Below are positions 16,852 to 27,187 of a DNA stretch of 64,000 nt, piece by piece (the first letter of the stretch is position 1; each line of letters starts with the position of its first letter). The position numbers and the translations under genes were made by a program. The notes under the pieces are model-generated. The model saw only the letters and a list, made by a program, of their open reading frames with translations, did not search any database and was not told where the DNA came from. The DNA comes from Pseudorhizobium endolithicum (GTDB lineage Bacteria > Pseudomonadota > Alphaproteobacteria > Rhizobiales > Rhizobiaceae), in the NCBI RefSeq assembly GCF_902153245.2, contig NZ_CABFWF030000001.1, positions 491,409 to 555,408 on the forward strand, written 5' to 3'.

Positions 16852-18525
16852 TCAGGCGGCCTTGGGCGTACCGGACATCGGCCGTGGTTCCGCCATCAGG
16901 CCCTTGAACAGGCACCAGGTCGCTGCCAGCAGCACGATGGCGAACGGAAAGCCCGTCGAAACCGCCATGGCCTGCAGCGCCGCAAGCCCGCCGCCCAGCA
17001 TCAGCGCGATCGCAACGAGTCCCTCGAACGTCGCCCAGAAGATCCGTTGAGGTACCGGCGCATTCACCTTGCCACCGGCCGCGATCGTGTCGATCACCAG
17101 CGAGCCGGAGTCGGACGAGGTGACGAAGAAGACGATCACCAGGATGATGCCGATCAGCGAGGTGAGCTGCGTCAGCGGCAGGTGCGCCAGCATTTCGAAG
17201 AGTTGGATCTCCAGCGCCGCGTCCTGCACCGAGGTCAGCCCCTGCGAAACGACCTGGCTGATCGCCGTGCCGCCGAGCGCTGTCATCCAGATCGTCGAGA
17301 CGAGCGACGGGATGAGCAGCACCGCGATCAGGAACTCGCGCACCGTACGCCCCCGGCTGACCCTGGCGATGAACATGCCGACGAAGGGCGACCAGCTGAT
17401 CCACCAGGCCCAGTAGAAGGCCGTCCAGCCATGGCGGAAATTGTCGTCATCGCGGCCGAACGGGTTCGACAGCGCCGGCAGGTATTCCACATAGGCGAGC
17501 AGGTTCAGGAAGAAGCCGCGCAGGATCTGCAGCGTCGGTCCGACCAGAATCACGAACATCAGCAGCAGGAAGGCGAGCGCCATGTTGACTTCCGAGAGAC
17601 GCTTGACTCCTTTGTCCATGCCGGCGACCACCGAGGCGGTAGCGATCCCGGTGATGATGATCACCAGGAAGACTGTCATGCCCACGCCAGTGGGAAGGCC
17701 AAAGAGGAAGTTCAGCCCCGCGCCTGCCTGTTCTGCACCGATACCGAGCGACGTGGAAAGGCCGAAGATGGTGGCGAAGACCGCCAGGATATCCACGACA
17801 TGACCGGGCCAGCCCCAAACCCGCTCGCCGAAGATCGGATAGAAGGCCGAGCGCAATGTCAGCGGCAGGCCCTTGTTGAAGGCGAAGAGCGCCAGCGACA
17901 GGGCGACGACGGCATAGATCGCCCAGGGATGTAGCGACCAGTGGAAGATGGTGGCGGCCATGGCGAGGCGCCGCGAGGCTTCAGTGTCCCCGGCAGTACC
18001 GCCCAGCGGTGCCCAGTCGGTCCGGACTCCGTCCTCGAATACCGGCCCTTCGAAGGCGGCGGTGTAGTTGCCGAGCGGCTCGGAGACGCCGTAGAACATG
18101 AGGCCGATCCCCATGCCGGCGGCAAAGAGCATCGAGAACCACGAAAGGCGGCTGTAGTCGGGCGTTGCCTCGGGTCCGCCGAGCCGGATGCGCCCGAGCG
18201 GCAGGAAGATCAGCGCGACGCAGACCACCACGAAGATGTTGCCGGCAAGAAGGAAGAACCAGGCGAGGTTTGAGGTGAGCGTATCCCGTATGGCGGTAAA
18301 GACCGGCCCAAGCGTCGTCTGGAACATCAGCGTCAGGAAGGTAAACGCAACAATGGTCAGCGCCGAGACGCTGAACACGACGTTGTGGATGTCGAGCTCA
18401 AAGACGAAGCGCCGGCGGTAATTGATGTTGTCCTGACCGATCTCGTAGTCGGTATCGATGATCTGCGTCCTGCCCTCCGGCGCGGGAATGGCTTCGTCTG
18501 CGCTGGAAGCGCTGATATCGGTCAT
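16852..18525 (-). CDS. BCCT-family betaine/choline/carnitine transporter
   Basis: This 557-residue, twelve-helix sodium- or proton-coupled transporter should import quaternary ammonium compounds as osmoprotectants or nutrients. Family hallmarks are GMGIGLMFYGVSEP in TM3 and the tryptophan-rich substrate segment WAWWISWSPFVGMFIARVSRGRTVREF in TM8-9. Others are FHWSLHPWAIYAVVALSLAL and TSSDSGSLVIDTIAAGG. A charged N-terminal tail of about 40 residues could sense osmotic state, as in BetP. Which betaine it carries cannot be decided here. GGAG precedes the ATG. Confidence 0.92.
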   Translation of the reverse strand: MTDISASSADEAIPAPEGRTQIIDTDYEIGQDNINYRRRFVFELDIHNVVFSVSALTIVAFTFLTLMFQTTLGPVFTAIRDTLTSNLAWFFLLAGNIFVVVCVALIFLPLGRIRLGGPEATPDYSRLSWFSMLFAAGMGIGLMFYGVSEPLGNYTAAFEGPVFEDGVRTDWAPLGGTAGDTEASRRLAMAATIFHWSLHPWAIYAVVALSLALFAFNKGLPLTLRSAFYPIFGERVWGWPGHVVDILAVFATIFGLSTSLGIGAEQAGAGLNFLFGLPTGVGMTVFLVIIITGIATASVVAGMDKGVKRLSEVNMALAFLLLMFVILVGPTLQILRGFFLNLLAYVEYLPALSNPFGRDDDNFRHGWTAFYWAWWISWSPFVGMFIARVSRGRTVREFLIAVLLIPSLVSTIWMTALGGTAISQVVSQGLTSVQDAALEIQLFEMLAHLPLTQLTSLIGIILVIVFFVTSSDSGSLVIDTIAAGGKVNAPVPQRIFWATFEGLVAIALMLGGGLAALQAMAVSTGFPFAIVLLAATWCLFKGLMAEPRPMSGTPKAA

Positions 18526-18804
18526 GATTCACTCCAATCATTTTGCGATGCCGGCCGCAGGCCTTGTTACTCTGGAGTTGGGGAACACCCGGATGATGGC
18601 GCGGCACGCTTGGAAAATACCCGACAGCCGCGAAAGGCCAGCATGGCGCCGGCAGGCTGTGGGAGCGTCGAGGGGCGTAAATGGCGCATCGGAAACGGAA
18701 GGGCAACCCCTTCTGCCTCATTTTTGCCTTGAATGTCCTTGGGAGGTGGCCGAACCCGACGCAGGCCCTATAGTCTCACACGCTTCCAACCCGCGAGAAC
18801 AATC

Positions 18805-19509
18805 ATGGCTGATCTCTCCGCATTTCCGGTCACCAGCCGCTGGCCGGCGAAGAACCAGGACATCCTGCAGCTCTATTCGGCACAGACGCCGAACGGCGTG
18901 AAAGTGTCGATCATGCTGGAGGAGACGGGCCTTCCCTACGAACCGCACTTCATCAACATCGGCCAGGACGAGACCTGGGGCGCCGAATACCTGTCCCTGA
19001 ACCCCAACGGCAAGATCCCGGCCATCCTCGACCCCGATGGCCCGGATGGCCGGCCGCTGGCGCTCTTCGAGAGCGGCGCCATTCTCATCTATCTGGCGGA
19101 AAAGACCGGCAAGTTCCTCCCAGCCGACTCCGGCCGTCGTTATGAAACCATCCAATGGGTCATGTGGCAGATGGGAGGCATGGGGCCGATGTTCGGCCAG
19201 CTTGGCTTCTTCCACAAGTTCGCCGGCAAGGACTACGAGGACAAGCGCCCGCGCGACCGCTACGCCAGGGAGAGCGCCCGGCTGATCCGGGTGCTGGAGA
19301 CTCGGCTCGACGGCCGCGAGTGGATCATGGGCGACGACTACACGATCGCCGACATCGCCATGCTGGGCTGGATCCGAAACCTGACCGGCTTCTATGGCGC
19401 CGGCGAGTTGGTGAATTATGCCGAGCTGCAAAATGTGCCGGCATGGCTGGAACGCGGCCTGGCGCGGCCGGCGGTGGACCGTGGACTGAACATCCCGGCG
19501 AGACCGTGA
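18805..19509 (+). CDS. Glutathione S-transferase, Nu-class (YfcG/YghU-like)
   Basis: This 234-residue protein has an N-terminal thioredoxin fold with the Nu-class active-site strand LYSAQTPNGVKVSIMLEETGLPYE. The glutathione-binding loops are NPNGKIPAILDPD and LFESGAILIYLAEKTG. The helical C-terminal domain carries QWVMWQMGGMGPMFGQ and YTIADIAMLGWI. YfcG and YghU reduce disulfides using two bound glutathiones. Translation should begin at the ATG at 18805; the longer frame upstream has no family similarity. It heads a run of three small detoxification-type enzymes. Confidence 0.88.
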   Translation: MADLSAFPVTSRWPAKNQDILQLYSAQTPNGVKVSIMLEETGLPYEPHFINIGQDETWGAEYLSLNPNGKIPAILDPDGPDGRPLALFESGAILIYLAEKTGKFLPADSGRRYETIQWVMWQMGGMGPMFGQLGFFHKFAGKDYEDKRPRDRYARESARLIRVLETRLDGREWIMGDDYTIADIAMLGWIRNLTGFYGAGELVNYAELQNVPAWLERGLARPAVDRGLNIPARP

Positions 19510-19519
19510 GGAGGACGCC

Positions 19520-19975
19520 ATGCCCATGCCCGCCCTGCCGATGGAGGGTTCCTGCCGCTGCGGACAGGTCCGAATCCGCATCCGCGTCCCGCCGCTCCTG
19601 ACCATGGCCTGTCACTGCCGCGGCTGTCAGAAAATGAGCGCCGGCGCCTTCTCCTGCAGCGCCGCCATTCCGTCGCAGGGGTTCGAGGTGGTCGGAGGCG
19701 AGCCGGTGATAGGCGGTGCCCACGGCGACGACGTCCGGCACTACCACTGCCCGCACTGCAAGAGCTGGATGTTCACGAGGCCGGTCGGCATGGACTGGTT
19801 CGTCAATGTCCGTCCGACCATGCTCGACGACGTCTCGTGGTTCTCCCCCTTCATCGAGACCTATACGAGCGCAAAGCTGCCGTGGGCGACGACCGGCGCC
19901 GTCCACAGCTTTCCTGAGTTCCCGCCCATGGACGCCTATGAGGCGCTGACCAAGGAGTTCCTGGAGCGCGCCTAA
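19520..19975 (+). CDS. GFA-family zinc-binding protein
   Basis: This 151-residue protein belongs to the glutathione-dependent-formaldehyde-activating family fold. The zinc cysteines appear as GSCRCGQVRIRI, ACHCRGCQKMSAGAFSCSA and YHCPHCKSWMF. Family members bind one or two zinc ions, and most have no proven reaction. It starts 10 bp after the GST stop behind GAGGAGG, so the two genes are likely one operon. Confidence 0.85.
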   Translation: MPMPALPMEGSCRCGQVRIRIRVPPLLTMACHCRGCQKMSAGAFSCSAAIPSQGFEVVGGEPVIGGAHGDDVRHYHCPHCKSWMFTRPVGMDWFVNVRPTMLDDVSWFSPFIETYTSAKLPWATTGAVHSFPEFPPMDAYEALTKEFLERA

Positions 19976-20061
19976 AATCTCTCTCCGCGTGTCGGCTCCG
20001 CCTCCTCTCGCCCGTCCTTGAAGCACCCGCCCACGCGGGCGACCAACAGGAGGGTAATGAG

Positions 20062-20490
20062 ATGGACACAACTGTTGACGCAAATACGGCACAGCAGGAA
20101 CCCGAACCGGTGAAAGGCGGCATCGTCGCCTATCTCCAGGTGGACGGCGCGATGAAGGCGGCGGAGTTCTACAAGCGGGCGCTCGGCGCGGAATTCGCAG
20201 GCGCTCATCCGCCGGACGATCGGGGCCGTACCATGCATGTGCATCTTTATATCAACGGCAGTTCGCTGATGCTGTGCGACCCCTACCCCGATTACGGCTA
20301 CCCGCTGGAAAAACCGCAGGCCTTCACGGTCATGCTGCCCGTCGAGGGCATCGACGCCTGGTGGAAGCGTGCCGTCGAGGCCGGCATGGAAGTGGTGACG
20401 GAGCTCCAGGTGATGTTCTGGGGCGACCGCTACGGCCAGTTGCGCGACCCCTTCGGCATCCTGTGGGCGATGAACGAGCCGGTGAAATAG
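20062..20490 (+). CDS. VOC-superfamily (glyoxalase/PhnB-like) protein
   Basis: This 142-residue protein is a vicinal-oxygen-chelate fold made of two beta-alpha-beta modules: GGIVAYLQVDGAMKAAEFYKRALGAEF, and AFTVMLPVEGIDAWWKRAVEAGMEVVTELQVMFWGDRYGQLRDPFGILWAM. The pattern matches PhnB-like proteins, which are usually annotated as glyoxalase or antibiotic-resistance-like. The substrate is unknown. AGGAGGG is placed well upstream of the ATG. It follows the GFA gene by 86 bp. Confidence 0.85.
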   Translation: MDTTVDANTAQQEPEPVKGGIVAYLQVDGAMKAAEFYKRALGAEFAGAHPPDDRGRTMHVHLYINGSSLMLCDPYPDYGYPLEKPQAFTVMLPVEGIDAWWKRAVEAGMEVVTELQVMFWGDRYGQLRDPFGILWAMNEPVK

Positions 20491-20699
20491 AGAGTTTCGA
20501 GCTGGTATTGCGAGCGGGCAAGGCCGGGTGGCCGGCCGGTTCACGGACAGCCTCACCCGTTTGTGAGCGGGTGAGGCATCATTTCGGGGTGGGTATTAAC
20601 TTCCCGCTAACCCTCCGCATCTGTATTAGACCCTCATCAGAGACGGCCGCGCAGCGACATGCGGGCCAAAATCCACGCACAGAAACAGATGGAGGCAAG

Positions 20700-21191
20700 A
20701 TGTTCACCCGGACGTGCTGCTTTGCTCTTTCGCTCATGCTCGGATCGGCTGCGGTCGCCAGCGCACAGCCCACCAGGATCAAGCAATTCGACGCCTGGGG
20801 CGTCTATTCCTATACCGAGAACGGCCAGAAGAACTGCTACGCCCTGTCGGTACCCGTCACTCAGCAGCCGGGCAACGTCAACCACGGCGACAACTTCGTG
20901 CTGGTCGCGCCGCAAGGGTCGAGCTATGCGCCGCAGGCGATCATGGGCTACAACCTCAACCCCTCCTCCGAGGTGAAGGTGCGCGTCGACGACAAGAGCT
21001 TCACCATGGCGCCGAAGGACAACGCCGCCTGGGTGAAGAACCAGGCCCGCGAGCCGGAAATGGTCGACGCCATGCGCGCCGGCCGCGAACTCATCATCGA
21101 GGCGACCTCGCAGCGCGGCACCGATACCAGCTACGCCTATTCCCTGAAGGGCGTCACCGCCGCGCTGAACGAAGTGCGCAAATGCAACTGA
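20700..21191 (+). CDS. Invasion-associated locus B (IalB) family secreted protein
   Basis: This 163-residue protein begins with a signal peptide (MFTRTCCFALSLMLGSAAVASA). The IalB-type domain starts at FDAWGVYSYTENGQKNCYAL and contains GYNLNPSSEVKVRVDDKSFTMAPKDNAAWVKNQAREPEMVDAMRAGRELIIEATSQRGTDTSYAYSLKGVTAAL. IalB was described as an erythrocyte-invasion factor in Bartonella, but most family members are periplasmic proteins of non-pathogens. The ATG at 20700 sits 4 nt after GGAGG. Confidence 0.86.
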   Translation: MFTRTCCFALSLMLGSAAVASAQPTRIKQFDAWGVYSYTENGQKNCYALSVPVTQQPGNVNHGDNFVLVAPQGSSYAPQAIMGYNLNPSSEVKVRVDDKSFTMAPKDNAAWVKNQAREPEMVDAMRAGRELIIEATSQRGTDTSYAYSLKGVTAALNEVRKCN

Positions 21192-21231
21192 TGCGCACGG
21201 GTGCTTCCGCCGCCGGAGAGACGTCGACAGC

Positions 21232-21804
21232 ATGAGCGGCATGTCATTTCCGCGGCGCTGCGCCGCCGCCGTCTTGGCGGCCATCACCGCATTCGGGCCT
21301 CTGCACCCTGTCATGCCGGCCGTCCGGCCGGCAGTCGCTGCGGATGTCGGATCCGGTTTCCGCAGCGGTCGAGAGACCGGCTATCCCGTCCCCCGCTTCG
21401 TCTCCCTGAAGGCGGCCAGGGCGCGCATGCGCATCGGTCCCTCCACCGACTATGCAACCAAGTGGATCTACACGCAGCGCGGCCTGCCGCTGGAGATCAC
21501 CGAGGAATACGGCAACTGGCGCCGCGTGCGCGATTTCGACGGCGTTACCGGCTGGATGTCGGGCGCGCTGCTGTCGGGCGACCGCACCGCGGTCGTCGGG
21601 CCGTGGCTCCGCGAACCGATCCCGCTCCGGCGCGCCGGCGTATCCGGCGCGCGCATCACCGCGCAGCTTGCGCCAAAGGTCCTGATGCAGGTCGGCGGGT
21701 GCGACGGCAGGTGGTGCCGGGTCAGCCTGCCGCAGAACAACCTCGAAGGCTATGTCGAGCAGTCCTCCCTCTGGGGCGTCTATCCCGGCGAGCGCTTCGA
21801 GTGA
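21232..21804 (+). CDS. Secreted protein with two SH3-like (DUF1058/SH3_4) domains
   Basis: This 190-residue protein has a signal peptide of about 37 residues. Two bacterial-SH3 units follow: VSLKAARARMRIGPSTDYATKWIYTQRGLPLEITEEYGNWRRVRDFDGVTGWMSGALL, and a more diverged copy ending GCDGRWCRVSLPQNNLEGYVEQSSLWGV. Such domains bind peptidoglycan or cell-wall peptides in the periplasm. It follows the IalB-like gene by 40 bp and is probably co-transcribed with it. Confidence 0.83.
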   Translation: MSGMSFPRRCAAAVLAAITAFGPLHPVMPAVRPAVAADVGSGFRSGRETGYPVPRFVSLKAARARMRIGPSTDYATKWIYTQRGLPLEITEEYGNWRRVRDFDGVTGWMSGALLSGDRTAVVGPWLREPIPLRRAGVSGARITAQLAPKVLMQVGGCDGRWCRVSLPQNNLEGYVEQSSLWGVYPGERFE

Positions 21805-21825
21805 CCGCAGCCGTCACGGCGCACG

Positions 21826-23319
21826 TCAGGCATTCGTCAGCGTCCGCCTGACGGCGTCCTTCCAGCCGCGGATCTTCGCCTCCCTCACCGCCCCGTCCAT
21901 CTGCGGCTCGAAGCAGCGCTGGCGCGCCCAGCGGCGGGCGAACTCCTCCCGGCCGGGCCAGACGCCGGCCTTCGATCCGGCAAGCCAGGCAGCCCCGAGC
22001 GCCGTCGTCTCCAGGATGGTCGGCCGGTCGACCGGCGCGTCGAGCAGGTCGGCAAGCCGCTGCATGGTCCAGTCGGAGGCGACCATGCCGCCGTCGACGC
22101 GCAGCACGGTCTGCCGGCCGTCGCTCTGCCAGTCCTTGTGCATGGCATCGAGCAGGTCGCGGGTCTGGTAGCAGACGGCCTCCAGCGCGGCGCGGGAGAG
22201 TTCAGCCGGTCCAGTGTTTCGGGTCAGCCCGAAGATCGCGCCGCGTGCCTCCGCGTCCCAGTGCGGCGCACCGAGCCCGGTGAAGGCCGGCACCAGATAG
22301 ACCTGCTGCTCGGGGTCGGCGCTGTCGGCGAGTTGCCCCGTCTGCTCCGCCTTGCGGATGATGCCGAGGCCGTCCCGCAGCCATTGCACCGCAGCCCCCG
22401 CGATGAAGATCGAGCCCTCCAGCGCATAGGTCGTCCGGCCATCGAGGCGGTAGGCGATCGTGGTCAGCAGCCGGTTCCTCGACGGCACCATCTCGGAGCC
22501 TGTGTTCAGCACGGCGAAGCAGCCGGTGCCGTAGGTCGACTTGATCATGCCGGGCTCGAAGCAGGCCTGGCCGATGGTGGCGGCCTGCTGGTCGCCCGCC
22601 ACGCCGAGGATGGGTATCGCCGCGCCGAACAGCCGCTCGTCGGTGACGCCGAAATCATCGGCACAGTCCTTCACCTCGGGAAGCATCGCCCCCGGCACGT
22701 CGAGGATCTTCAGCAACTCCTCGTCCCACCGGTTTTCGGCAATGTTGTAGAGCAATGTGCGGCTGGCATTGGTGGCGTCGGTGACGAAGCTCTTGGCCCC
22801 CGTCAACCGCCAGATGAGATAGGTGTCGATGGTGCCGAAGCAGAGCTCGCCGTTTTCGGCCCGCTTGCGCGCGCCCTCGATGTTGGTGAGCAGCCAGGAG
22901 AGCTTCGTGCCGGAGAAATAGGGATCGAGCAGCAGGCCGGTCCTTTCCGTGAAGAGCTGTTCCAGCCCCTCTGCCTTCATCCGCTCGCAGTCGCCCGCGG
23001 TGCGGCGGTCCTGCCAGACGATCGCATTGTGGATCGCCTGCCCCGTCTCGCGCTCCCAGACGACGACGGTCTCCCGCTGGTTGGTAATGCCGATCGCGGC
23101 GATTTCAGAGGCCTTGATGCCGGCCTTGCGGATCGCCTGGCGGATCGTCAGCACCACGCTGCCCCAGATCTCCTCCGGATCGTGCTCCACCCAGCCGGAC
23201 TTGGGGAAGATCTGCGTGAACTCCTTCTGGCCGACGCCGGCGATCTTCATGTTCCCGTCGAAGACGATTGCTCGACTGGACGTCGTTCCCTGGTCGATCG
23301 CCAGCACATAACCCGCCAT
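21826..23319 (-). CDS. glpK: Glycerol kinase
   Basis: This 497-residue FGGY-family kinase converts glycerol to glycerol-3-phosphate. It has the phosphate-1 motif [18 protein letters not shown] at the N-terminus, [49 protein letters not shown], and [26 protein letters not shown] near the C-terminus. These match GlpK along the full length. The start at 23319 has GGAGG 5 nt upstream, better than the alternative at 23334. No glpF or glpD lies in the window. Confidence 0.95.
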   Translation of the reverse strand: MAGYVLAIDQGTTSSRAIVFDGNMKIAGVGQKEFTQIFPKSGWVEHDPEEIWGSVVLTIRQAIRKAGIKASEIAAIGITNQRETVVVWERETGQAIHNAIVWQDRRTAGDCERMKAEGLEQLFTERTGLLLDPYFSGTKLSWLLTNIEGARKRAENGELCFGTIDTYLIWRLTGAKSFVTDATNASRTLLYNIAENRWDEELLKILDVPGAMLPEVKDCADDFGVTDERLFGAAIPILGVAGDQQAATIGQACFEPGMIKSTYGTGCFAVLNTGSEMVPSRNRLLTTIAYRLDGRTTYALEGSIFIAGAAVQWLRDGLGIIRKAEQTGQLADSADPEQQVYLVPAFTGLGAPHWDAEARGAIFGLTRNTGPAELSRAALEAVCYQTRDLLDAMHKDWQSDGRQTVLRVDGGMVASDWTMQRLADLLDAPVDRPTILETTALGAAWLAGSKAGVWPGREEFARRWARQRCFEPQMDGAVREAKIRGWKDAVRRTLTNA

Positions 23320-23404
23320 TCGGTCCTCCCTCACGCTCCTCGTTCCTTGCCACGGTTTGAGCAGATGCGCCGAAGGCCTGTCAACGGGTGGCGGCCCCGC
23401 CGCG

Positions 23405-24859
23405 TCAGTACCGCCAGAAGGTCGGCATTAGCAGCACAAGCACCGTCAGTACCTCCAGGCGCCCGAGCAGCATCAGCACCGACATCACGTAAAGAGCCGG
23501 GTCGCTGATCGTGGAGAAATTGCCGGCCGGGCCGATGATGCTGCCGATCCCCGGCCCGACATTGGAAAGCGAGGTGATCGACCCCGACATGGCCGTCATG
23601 AGGTCGTAACCGAGGGCTCCGAGCGCCATCAAGCCGAGCGCCCAGAGCAGCATGTAGAGGGCGAGGAACAGGAAGATGCTCCGCTGCACGTCGGGCTCCA
23701 CCGTCTGGCGGCCGTAGCGCACGGAGGCGACGGAACTGGGATAGACGAGCCGCTGGAGACCTGCCCGCACGACGCCATAGAGGACGACGATACGATAGGC
23801 CTTGATGCCGCCGGCCGTGGAGCCGGTGCAGCCGCCGATGAAGGTGGCCATGAAGGCCGCGGTCACCGCGAACGGCCCCCACAGCGTATAGTCCTCGCTT
23901 GCAAAGCCGGTCGTCGACAGGATCGAGCTGATGTTGAAGAAGGCATGCGTCAGCGCCAACCCGATTTCCACGTCGTTGGTGAGATGATGATAGACGCCGA
24001 CTGCCACCGAGAAAACCGTCAGGTAGCCCAGGAAGGCGAGGATCTGCGGATCGCGCAGCACGTTCAGCCGTTTTCGCACGGCAAGCAGGATCATCACCGA
24101 GAAGGGCAGGCTGCTGATCGTCATGAAGATGGTCCCGGCCCACAGCACGGCGAGGCTGTCGAAATGGCCGAAGGAGGCGTCGTGGGTGGAGTAGCCGCCG
24201 GTCGCGACGGTGGTCAGGGCGTGATTGACGGCGTCGAAGAGGCTCATGCCGGCCCAGGCATAGGCGAGCGTGCAGGCGAGCGTTATGCCCAGGTAGATCG
24301 CCATGAAGGCGCGCGTGAAGCTGGCGAACCGGGAGAAGGGCTTCTCCGTCGTATCGGAGGATTCCAGCTTGAAGAAGGACAGCCCGCCGACGCGCAGATT
24401 CGGCAGGATGAAGAGCCCGAGCCCGAGGATGCCGATGCCGCCGAGCCAGACGATGAGCGAGCGCCACAGCAGCAGGCCGGGCGGCAGGTTGTCGAGTCCG
24501 ACGAGGACCGTGCCGCCGGTGGTGGTGATCCCCGAAACGGATTCGAAGACGGCCTGCGCCAGCGTCAGGTCATAGCTCGAAAGATAGAAGGGAATGGCGC
24601 CGACGATGGTGAACACGGTCCACAACACGTTGACGAGCAGGAAGCCGAAGCGCCGGGTGAAGACGGGCGGCGGGCCGCTCGTGGCGGCCGCGGTGAGCAT
24701 GAAGACGCCTCCGCAGAGCGCGCCCGACAGGGCGAAGACCTGCCAGTCTGGATGTCCGACGTAGAGATCGGCCAAGGCCGGCACGAACATGGCGCTCGAC
24801 AGGTAAAGGCCGCAGAGCGCCGCAATATGGAGGACGGAACGAAAAAGGGTCGCGTTCAA
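23405..24859 (-). CDS. trkH: Potassium uptake protein TrkH
   Basis: This 484-residue channel-like subunit of the Trk system is made of four M1-P-M2 repeats. The four filter loops are recognisable as [31 protein letters not shown] and [11 protein letters not shown]. The conserved [15 protein letters not shown] segment forms the intramembrane gate loop region. It would work with the NAD-binding TrkA peripheral subunit, which is not encoded in this window. Confidence 0.93.
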   Translation of the reverse strand: MNATLFRSVLHIAALCGLYLSSAMFVPALADLYVGHPDWQVFALSGALCGGVFMLTAAATSGPPPVFTRRFGFLLVNVLWTVFTIVGAIPFYLSSYDLTLAQAVFESVSGITTTGGTVLVGLDNLPPGLLLWRSLIVWLGGIGILGLGLFILPNLRVGGLSFFKLESSDTTEKPFSRFASFTRAFMAIYLGITLACTLAYAWAGMSLFDAVNHALTTVATGGYSTHDASFGHFDSLAVLWAGTIFMTISSLPFSVMILLAVRKRLNVLRDPQILAFLGYLTVFSVAVGVYHHLTNDVEIGLALTHAFFNISSILSTTGFASEDYTLWGPFAVTAAFMATFIGGCTGSTAGGIKAYRIVVLYGVVRAGLQRLVYPSSVASVRYGRQTVEPDVQRSIFLFLALYMLLWALGLMALGALGYDLMTAMSGSITSLSNVGPGIGSIIGPAGNFSTISDPALYVMSVLMLLGRLEVLTVLVLLMPTFWRY

Positions 24860-25069
24860 ATTCAGGCCGTTCGATCCGCCGCCCGAAGACCTGAAGGTCC
24901 GCAGACTGCTTGGACAACTCCGGCGTCTCTAGCACGAGTCCGGGCCGCGCCAACAGCGCCGATGCGACAAGTTGCCGGAAAGCGGGGTCGGAAGGGTTAT
25001 CGTCTTGGAACAAAATCGGCGCTCAGCCGTAAAGGCGGTGTCTGCCCCACCTGGATCCGAGGCGCCGCG

Positions 25070-25516
25070 ATGACCACCACCTACACGACCACCACCACAG
25101 GAAGGGCCGGATTTCCGCTCAGGACCTTCTTCGTCCCCTTCCCGTTCGTCTGCTTCACCCTCGCCCTGATAACCGATATTGCCTACTGGCAGACGTCCTT
25201 CCTGATGTGGCACAATTTTTCCGCCTGGCTGCTCTTTGCCGGCCTCGTCTTCGGCGGCATCGGCCTGGTTGCCGGCGCAGTCGATATGTTCCGCCGGTCG
25301 ACACGCATCCTGGGACCCGGATGGCTGGCCGCGATCGGCTACATCCTGATGCTTCTGCTGGCAGTCGTGAACAGCTTCGTCCATGCCGGCGACGGCTGGA
25401 CGGCGATCGTGCCGAACGGCCTCGTTCTCTCCGCCCTCACCGTGGCGCTGGCGGTGCTGACCGTGATCTTCGCCGCCCGCCGCCGGTCCCGTGTGATCTG
25501 GAGTATAGAACGATGA
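25070..25516 (+). CDS. DUF2231 membrane protein
   Basis: This 148-residue protein has four hydrophobic helices: PFPFVCFTLALITDIAYW, FSAWLLFAGLVFGGIGLVAGAVDMF, WLAAIGYILMLLLAVVNSFVHA and LVLSALTVALAVLTVIFAA. It fits the DUF2231 family, which has been proposed to transfer electrons or accompany membrane-linked sugar dehydrogenases. Its stop codon overlaps the ATG of the sugar dehydrogenase (ATGA), so the two products are made together. The longer open frame upstream is antisense to trkH and not real. Confidence 0.83.
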   Translation: MTTTYTTTTTGRAGFPLRTFFVPFPFVCFTLALITDIAYWQTSFLMWHNFSAWLLFAGLVFGGIGLVAGAVDMFRRSTRILGPGWLAAIGYILMLLLAVVNSFVHAGDGWTAIVPNGLVLSALTVALAVLTVIFAARRRSRVIWSIER

Positions 25517-27144
25517 ACCGCCCCGCCCGATTGACCGCCCTCGCCACCGTCTCGCTCCTGGCACTGGCGCTTGCCGGCTGCAGCGACGACAATGGCGATT
25601 TCGACGTCACCCAGCAGATCGGCCCGGATCCGGTACTGCCGGAACCCAGGAGCGAACTCCTGCCGGATCTCAAGGTCGCCAAGGTGGTCGGCTGGCAGGA
25701 CGGGGAGACGCCGACCGTCCCGGAAGGCTTGACCGTCACCGCCTATGCAACCGATCTTGCCAACCCGCGCACCGTCCACACGCTTCCCAATGGCGACGTA
25801 CTGGTCGTGCAGGGCAAGGCACCGGAAGGCGGGCGCCCACTGGAGCGGCCCAAGGAGTTCGTGCGTGGCTGGGTCATGTCCCTTGGCCAGGGCGGCGGTG
25901 CGCCAAAGGAAAGTAACCTCATCACCCTGTTGCGCGACAGCAACCGGGACGGCGAGGTGGACGAGCGCCACGACCTCCTGACCAAGCTCGAGTCACCCTT
26001 TGGCGTCGCGTGGATAGACGACACGCTTTATGTGGCGGGAGGCGACTCGCTGCTCGCCTATCCCTATCGGCTCGGCGACAACGAGATCACCGGCGAGCCG
26101 CGCGTGATCACGGACCAGCTCAGCGGGCCGATCGATCACCACTGGACGAAGGACCTGGCGCTCAGCCCCGATGGCCGCTTCCTCTACGTATCCGTCGGCT
26201 CCAATTCCAACGCCGCCGAGCGGGGAATGGAGGCAGAGAGAGGCCGCGCGGCGATCTTCGAGGTCGACCGGCAAAGCCGGGCCATGCGCCTCTTCGCCTC
26301 CGGCCTGCGCAACCCGAACGGACTGACTTTCCACCCCGAGACCGGCGAACTCTGGACTGTGGTCAACGAACGCGACGAACTCGGCCCGAACCTCGTCCCG
26401 GACTACATGACCTCGGTCAAGGACGGCGCCTTCTACGGGTGGCCCTGGAGCTATTTCGGCAACCATGTGGACGAGCGGGTGCATCCGCCGCGGCCCGACA
26501 TGGTGGAGAAGGCCGTCAAGCCGGACTACGCGCTGTCGAGCCACGTCGCCGCCCTCGGCATGACCTTCTCCCACGGCTCGGCCATGCCCGAGCCCTATGC
26601 GAACGGCGCCTTCATCGGCGAGCACGGCAGTTGGAACCGCAGTTCCTTCAACGGCTACAAGGTGATCTACGTGCCCTTCGAGAACGGCAAGCCGGCAGGC
26701 ATGGCCCAGGACGTGGTGACCGGCTTCCTCGACGGCGACAATGCCCGCGGCCGCCCCGTCGGCGTCGGCATCGACGGTACCGGTGCGCTTCTGGTTGCCG
26801 ACGATTCCGGCAACACCGTCTGGCGCGTGGCTCCCGCCGATGGCACGGTGATTCCCCAGCCGATCGCAACTGACCAGCCGCTGTCAGGTGCGCCCCCCGG
26901 CGCAGCCTCGCCTGCGGCATCCGGGGCTGCGCCGCCGGCACAGGCGGGGCAGACAGGCACGCCTCCCGCAACGCCCGCGGACGGTGCCGCTCCGGCGACG
27001 GCTTCGGAGACACCACCGCCTGCCACCGACCCCACGACCGATGAGCCTCCAGCCCCTGCGGCCGATGGCGAGGCCCCGCCACCTCAGCCGCAAACGGACG
27101 TGCCGGCCACCGAACCGGAAGCAGCCGTCGAGCCCGGCGGCTGA
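25513..27144 (+). CDS. PQQ-type sugar dehydrogenase (sorbosone dehydrogenase family) lipoprotein
   Basis: This 543-residue protein starts with a lipoprotein signal peptide and lipobox (LLALALAGC, Cys near residue 22). A six-bladed beta-propeller of the soluble glucose/sorbosone dehydrogenase family follows: LANPRTVHTLPNGDVLVVQ, SPFGVAWIDDTLYVAGGDSL, GLRNPNGLTFHPETGELWTVVNERDELGPN and FIGEHGSWNRSSFNGYKVIYV. Such enzymes oxidise aldoses on the periplasmic side using PQQ. The last 100 residues or so are an Ala/Pro/Thr-rich disordered tail, longer than usual. It is translationally coupled to the DUF2231 membrane protein, which may be its electron partner. No PQQ biosynthesis genes are in the window. 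Confidence 0.85.
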   Translation: MNRPARLTALATVSLLALALAGCSDDNGDFDVTQQIGPDPVLPEPRSELLPDLKVAKVVGWQDGETPTVPEGLTVTAYATDLANPRTVHTLPNGDVLVVQGKAPEGGRPLERPKEFVRGWVMSLGQGGGAPKESNLITLLRDSNRDGEVDERHDLLTKLESPFGVAWIDDTLYVAGGDSLLAYPYRLGDNEITGEPRVITDQLSGPIDHHWTKDLALSPDGRFLYVSVGSNSNAAERGMEAERGRAAIFEVDRQSRAMRLFASGLRNPNGLTFHPETGELWTVVNERDELGPNLVPDYMTSVKDGAFYGWPWSYFGNHVDERVHPPRPDMVEKAVKPDYALSSHVAALGMTFSHGSAMPEPYANGAFIGEHGSWNRSSFNGYKVIYVPFENGKPAGMAQDVVTGFLDGDNARGRPVGVGIDGTGALLVADDSGNTVWRVAPADGTVIPQPIATDQPLSGAPPGAASPAASGAAPPAQAGQTGTPPATPADGAAPATASETPPPATDPTTDEPPAPAADGEAPPPQPQTDVPATEPEAAVEPGG

Positions 27145-27187
27145 CCCCCACTCGCTTTCCGGTCGCCCTCCTCCCCGGCGGCCGACG

